A model generated the notes under the pieces. That model did not search any database. It was not told the origin of the DNA and saw only the letters and a list, made by a program, of their open reading frames with translations. From assembly GCA_947177105.1 (NCBI GenBank), contig CAMWTF010000011.1, positions 1 through 18,523 of the forward strand: a stretch of DNA of 18,523 nt. Reading direction: 5' to 3'. The stretch is from an uncultured Lachnospiraceae bacterium. Lineage in GTDB: Bacteria > Bacillota > Clostridia > Lachnospirales > Lachnospiraceae. This document shows, one piece after another, positions 15,618 to 18,523 of the stretch (position 1 is its first letter; each line of letters starts with the position of its first letter). The translations under genes and the position numbers were made by a program.

Positions 15618-15666
15618 GCAGATTTTTGGATAAAATTAGAATAAAAAAGGAATAATAACGAAAGCA

Positions 15667-15695
15667 GCGGACTCGCCCATGAAAGGCGAGCCCGC
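15667..15695 (-). terminator. Hairpin between rplL and rpoB (partial terminator or attenuator)
   Basis: In minus-strand RNA GCGGGCTCGCC pairs with GGCGAGUCCGC over 11 bp with one G-U pair (arms 15685-15695 and 15667-15677). On the plus strand the same position would be an A-C mismatch, which points to a minus-strand RNA function. Only scattered T residues follow (TGCTTTCGTTATT), so readthrough into rpoB is expected. This fits the known attenuation between L7/L12 and beta, which keeps L7/L12 in excess. Confidence 0.6.
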
Positions 15696-15709
15696 ATAAA
15701 AAACGTGGT

Positions 15710-16078
15710 TTACTTGAGGGTAGCCTTTGCGCCAACCTCTTCCAGCTTCTTCTTGATCTCCTCAGCCTCATCCTTGGAAGCGGCTTCCTTAACCATCTTA
15801 GGAGCGCCGTCTACCAGATCCTTAGCTTCTTTCAGGCCCAGGCCGGTGATCTCACGAACCACCTTGATAACCTTAACCTTCTCAGCGCCAACCTCGGTCA
15901 GCTCCACATCAAACTCGGTCTTCTCATCTACTTCTACTGCGGGACCGGCTGCCACTACAACGCCTGCTGCCGCGGATACGCCGAATTCCTCTTCACATGC
16001 CTTTACCAGATCATTTAACTCTAATACGCTCAATTCCTTGATAGCGTCGATTAATTCCTGAGCTGTTAATTTAGCCAT
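15710..16078 (-). CDS. rplL: 50S ribosomal protein L7/L12
   Basis: L7/L12 forms the mobile stalk of the large subunit that recruits and stimulates the GTPase translation factors. The 122-residue protein has the N-terminal dimer domain (MAKLTAQELIDAIKELSVLELNDLVKACEEEFGV), an Ala/Val-rich flexible hinge, and the C-terminal factor-binding domain with VREITGLGLKEAKDLVDGAPKMVKE. AGGAGG precedes the ATG. It follows rplJ by 59 bp and shares its mRNA, so its synthesis should be under L10 autogenous control. Confidence 0.98.
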   Translation of the reverse strand: MAKLTAQELIDAIKELSVLELNDLVKACEEEFGVSAAAGVVVAAGPAVEVDEKTEFDVELTEVGAEKVKVIKVVREITGLGLKEAKDLVDGAPKMVKEAASKDEAEEIKKKLEEVGAKATLK

Positions 16079-16137
16079 TTTCTTTTCCTCCTAATATTAT
16101 GTTTTGATTGGTTTCTCACTTCTTTGTGCCCGACGGA

Positions 16138-16698
16138 TTACTCCTCCGCAGGCGCTGCCGTTTCCTCAGAAACTGCTGTTTCTTCAGAAGCCGCCGAACC
16201 GGCACACGCTGCCGCGCCGCCTTTTTCTGCCAGCTGGTTCATTACGCGGGCGAAGTTGGTGATCGGGGACTGCATGGATCCCAGCAGTCTGGAGATCAGT
16301 ACTTCCCTGGAAGGGATGCTTGCGATAGATGCCATGCCCTTGGCATCGTACACGGTCCCTTCAACCACACCAGCCTTGATCTCCAGCTTGTCAGCTTTCT
16401 TGGCGAACTCGGCCAGTACTCTTGCAGGCGCCGTAGCGTCCGTGGTGGAGTAGGCCATTGCGCTGGGGCCGTTTAAGTAAGGAGCCAGTCCTTCAAAAGC
16501 GGTGTCCTTAAACGCAAAGTTCATCATGGTGTTCTTGTAAACCTTGTAAACAACGCCTGCCTCACGTAAATTTTTACGCAGTTGGGTATCCTGTTCAACG
16601 GTCAGTCCGCGGTAGTCAACCAGGACTACGGACTGAGCCTCTTTGATACCTGCGGAAATCTCTTCCACAATAGGCTGTTTTAATTCGACCTTTGCCAT
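16138..16698 (-). CDS. rplJ: 50S ribosomal protein L10
   Basis: L10 anchors L7/L12 dimers to 23S rRNA as the stalk base, and as a complex with L12 represses its own mRNA. The 186-residue product has the N-terminal rRNA-binding domain (VVLVDYRGLTVEQDTQLRKNLREAGVVYKVYKNTMM) and the C-terminal helix that binds L12. The tail is extended by an Ala/Glu-rich segment (AASEETAVSEETAAPAEE), making it a little longer than the usual 165-175 residues. AAGGAGG lies 7-8 nt before the ATG. The L10 leader and attenuator lie upstream. rplK and rplA are not adjacent upstream. Confidence 0.97.
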   Translation of the reverse strand: MAKVELKQPIVEEISAGIKEAQSVVLVDYRGLTVEQDTQLRKNLREAGVVYKVYKNTMMNFAFKDTAFEGLAPYLNGPSAMAYSTTDATAPARVLAEFAKKADKLEIKAGVVEGTVYDAKGMASIASIPSREVLISRLLGSMQSPITNFARVMNQLAEKGGAAACAGSAASEETAVSEETAAPAEE

Positions 16699-16771
16699 TT
16701 TTCTACCTCCTTATAGATTTTGTTGCCGAAAGAAGATTTGGAAACGGTGCTTCCAACACTGATTTATGCAG

Positions 16772-16793
16772 TATCACAGGCGCGCCTGTGATA
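16772..16793 (-). other. 22-bp perfect palindrome between the L10 attenuator and rplJ
   Basis: TATCACAGG CGCG CCTGTGATA is a perfect inverted repeat with no unpaired spacer, extendable by GCA/TGC outside one bulged G. In RNA it would be a 9-bp stem with a CGCG tetraloop, or a dyad site for a dimeric DNA-binding protein. It lies about 75 nt before rplJ and after the attenuator, where a hairpin is not part of the L10 leader consensus. No T-tract follows on the minus strand. Confidence 0.6.
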
Positions 16794-16819
16794 TGCGGGT
16801 AGAAGAAGGTCTTATATTC

Positions 16820-16845
16820 AAAAAGCCTCCCTGGGACAGGGAGGC
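16820..16845 (-). terminator. Attenuator terminator of the L10 leader
   Basis: A perfect 9-bp stem GCCTCCCTG (16825-16833 on plus) with CAGGGAGGC (16837-16845) and a 3-nt loop is followed on the minus strand by TTTTTGAATA. This is a strong intrinsic terminator located within the leader, about 125 nt before the rplJ start. It fits control of rplJL transcription by L10-L12 binding to the preceding RNA. Confidence 0.85.
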
Positions 16846-16849
16846 ACAA

Positions 16850-16950
16850 TTTCCTATAAAAACGCACTCTCCTCGGTAGGCGCTACGCTTACTCCTGTCG
16901 GGCCAGCGCATCATGCTGCCGCCTGTGGGAACCTACTGTCTTCGGCATGG
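16850..16950 (-). promoter_or_regulatory. Ribosomal protein L10 leader RNA
   Basis: The minus-strand RNA contains GACAGTAGG near the 5' end and CCTACCGAGGAG later, the two paired conserved segments of the L10 leader (stem 16875-16880 with 16932-16937). An internal hairpin region (GGCGGCAGCATGATGCGC) lies between them. In this family L10 in complex with L12 binds the leader and reduces expression of rplJ and rplL. The attenuator terminator follows directly. Confidence 0.85.
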
Positions 16951-16966
16951 TTTATTAACCGTTAGT

Positions 16967-16995
16967 ACTTTAGCACATGAGAACGCTTTTGTCAA
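16967..16995 (-). promoter_or_regulatory. Sigma-A promoter for rplJL
   Basis: TTGACA (16990-16995) and TAAAGT (16967-16972) on the minus strand are separated by 17 bp. The predicted start near 16960 is just upstream of the L10 leader, giving a leader of about 260 nt. Confidence 0.82.
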
Positions 16996-17060
16996 CCCCC
17001 CTGAATTAAAAATTTACGGCTGTTCTTCCAAAGCAGTGATTGCTTATTGCAAGAATCCCC

Positions 17061-18523
17061 CTATTGAATCTCCAAAGGAGGCGTAATCTGGTATACCCAT
17101 ACCTCGTAGTAGGCAGTGTCGTCGGTGAAGGGGCTGCCATCTACAAGCTCCAGGCGCAGGGGAGTCTGCCCTAAGGCGGACTGGCTCAGTTCCACCGGAG
17201 CGGCTGACAGGATGTAGCGGATGTTCAGGGCCTGCATGGCGTTTAGGTCGTAGTCCAGGTCAGTGTAGGCTGCCTGGGCTTTGGCAACCATGCCGTTAAT
17301 GCCGTGGGGGGCGCCTGTCAGGTAGAGGCGGTTGCCCCATTCGTCAAAGTAGCGCAGGGACTCGGGGTTTTCTTCCAGTTCCCGGGCCATGATTTGGCGA
17401 AACTTATGCTTGTATGCCAGATCGTAGTTGTTGGAGTAGCCGTCTGCGCAGGTGTAGCCATGGTAGAGCGCCACCGAAGGGTGGATTCCCAGACTTACCA
17501 CGCTGTAATCGTCCTTGTCGGCGCCGACGGACATGTCTATGCGGGAGAACACTTCATCCATGTAGATGCTCTCCCAAGTCACCTGCCTATAATTTTTTAC
17601 CAGCATCAGACGTATATTTTTGTTCAGGGGGCTGTCACGCAGAATCTGCAGTCCTTCTACCGCCAGCAATAGCAGGCAGCAAAGCACCGGAATTATGCGC
17701 CTCCAGGCTTTCCGCTGTCCGCGTGGAGCAGGCTGCGCCTGCGTTATGGCATTAGTACGTATCGGAGACTGCTTTTCCGGGCTAATCCATAGCCAGTCCC
17801 CCAGCCTGCAGATGCTCTCCAGCAGCAGGCCCAGCACCAGCATCCACAGAAAAGGGAAGCACCAGTAGATCCGGTCCGCCTGGAAATAAGTCACCATGCC
17901 CCCTATGGACAGACGCAGGGATACTATGGGACTGCTGTTCCAAAGCACTGCCAGCAGGGCACCGCAGAAAATCAGGCCAATCAGGGCCCAGGCGGCTCGA
18001 AAACTTACTTCGGCCCCCATATCAGGGGCCTTGTCCATGCCATTGCGCAAATCGGTATTCGGAGCATTAGTTCCTAATTTTCCGCTTCTGCGCCGCGGCA
18101 TTTTACCTGCCATGCCCCCCAGTATGTTTTCCGGGGCCTTCCTCCCGCTTCGGACAGACAGCGCCAGAACCGCCGGCGAAAGCAGCGCCGCCGCTGCCAG
18201 TATGCCGGCCGAATATACCGGAGAGTAGGATCCGCCGCTGAAAATGAGTTCCCAAAAGGATGCCAGCGGATGCTCTGCGGCCCGCAGCGCCATCTCCTGT
18301 CGGTGAGTAGTGAAGCCTTCTCCTGTCAGGGTACGCAGCAGATCCAGGTTAGTGATTAGATAGACGCCCAGCAGCGTCAAAGTGCCGCCGCCCACCCGGA
18401 GGGCAGATCCGGAACCGTTTTTTTTCGGCGGCCATCCACCGCCAGACAGGCTGTCCAGAGAATCCCGGCGGCCATCCACCGCCAGACAGGCTGTCCAGAG
18501 AATCCCGGCGGCCATCCATACAT
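17061..18523 (-). CDS. DUF6044/YkoS-like polytopic membrane protein, 5'-truncated by the window edge
   Basis: The open frame continues to the right edge, so the N-terminus is not visible; 484 residues follow the first in-window ATG (18515). Several hydrophobic helices lie in the first 270 residues, including LTLLGVYLITNLDLLRTL and IYWCFPFLWMLVLGLLLESI. The C-terminal part holds IHPSVALYHGYTCADGYSNNYDLAYKHKFRQIMARELEENPESLRYFDEWGNRLYLTG, which I recognise as the conserved region of DUF6044 proteins (YkoS-like), related in style to YfhO-type surface-polymer membrane proteins. Function unknown; a role in cell-envelope glycan handling is inference. The beginning is made of 40-bp repeats whose length is not a multiple of three, so the upstream frame is uncertain. 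The gene lies upstream of rplJ in the same direction. Confidence 0.75.
   Translation of the reverse strand, partial: VWMAAGILWTACLAVDGRRDSLDSLSGGGWPPKKNGSGSALRVGGGTLTLLGVYLITNLDLLRTLTGEGFTTHRQEMALRAAEHPLASFWELIFSGGSYSPVYSAGILAAAALLSPAVLALSVRSGRKAPENILGGMAGKMPRRRSGKLGTNAPNTDLRNGMDKAPDMGAEVSFRAAWALIGLIFCGALLAVLWNSSPIVSLRLSIGGMVTYFQADRIYWCFPFLWMLVLGLLLESICRLGDWLWISPEKQSPIRTNAITQAQPAPRGQRKAWRRIIPVLCCLLLLAVEGLQILRDSPLNKNIRLMLVKNYRQVTWESIYMDEVFSRIDMSVGADKDDYSVVSLGIHPSVALYHGYTCADGYSNNYDLAYKHKFRQIMARELEENPESLRYFDEWGNRLYLTGAPHGINGMVAKAQAAYTDLDYDLNAMQALNIRYILSAAPVELSQSALGQTPLRLELVDGSPFTDDTAYYEVWVYQITPPLEIQ
18431..18518. repeat. 40-bp tandem repeat (2.2 copies)
   Basis: Identical 40-bp units lie at 18431-18470 and 18471-18510, with 8 bp of a third at 18511-18518. 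The unit length shifts the reading frame by one base per copy, and the repeat is open in all the frames used here. An 8-T run (A8 on the coding strand) at 18418-18425 is next to it. The repeat is at the window edge, so copy number and the sequence beyond cannot be judged. Confidence 0.85.

Overview
The window looks like part of the chromosome of a Clostridia species, most likely a gut Lachnospiraceae. The evidence is the rplJ-rplL-rpoB-rpoC and rpsL-rpsG genes with Firmicutes-type RpoB and RpoC, strong AGGAGG ribosome binding sites, sigma-A promoters with 17-bp spacers, and a DUF4860/GspF pseudopilus-like cluster of a kind I associate with Lachnospiraceae. The exact genus cannot be named from the sequence.

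Layout. On the minus strand, reading right to left, lie a 5'-truncated membrane protein gene (DUF6044/YkoS-like, 17061-18523), the L10 leader with its attenuator, rplJ, rplL, a hairpin, a separate rpoB promoter, rpoB and rpoC. The usual next genes, rpsL and rpsG, appear only at the far left (1-679). Between rpoC and rpsL sit about 7 kb of other material. This holds rfbD and a small membrane protein gene on the minus strand (869-2206), and eight plus-strand genes (2460-7606). The first three plus-strand genes encode an ECF-type sigma factor, a one-pass small membrane protein and a transglutaminase-like lipoprotein. The other five encode a GspF/PilC-type membrane platform protein and four small single-pass or pilin-like proteins, including a DUF4860 protein and a pseudopilin with a non-standard cleavage site. 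No secretion ATPase or prepilin peptidase is present, so this system would need partners elsewhere.

Main discovery. Four genes in the inserted segment (rfbD, the sigma factor, gspF and the last gene at 7154) are each preceded, in sense orientation and 14 to 20 nt before the start codon, by a copy of one structured element. Each copy ends in TGCGGAACTCTAAA or a close variant. Each can fold into a long hairpin with an outer stem, a middle stem closing with CAC/GTG, an unpaired stretch on the 3' side only, and an inner stem. Base changes between copies keep the pairing. In three of the four leaders a second TGCGG copy upstream can form a competing hairpin with the same internal strand, giving a two-state switch geometry. 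The rfbD leader carries two tandem units of 104-105 bp. The sigma-factor copy starts about 13 nt after a predicted transcription start, so it should be the 5' end of an mRNA. I do not recognise this as a known riboswitch class.

Other points include an rpsL promoter embedded inside a terminator-like hairpin, a 22-bp perfect palindrome between the L10 attenuator and rplJ, and a frame-shifting 40-bp tandem repeat next to an A8 tract in the truncated membrane protein gene.
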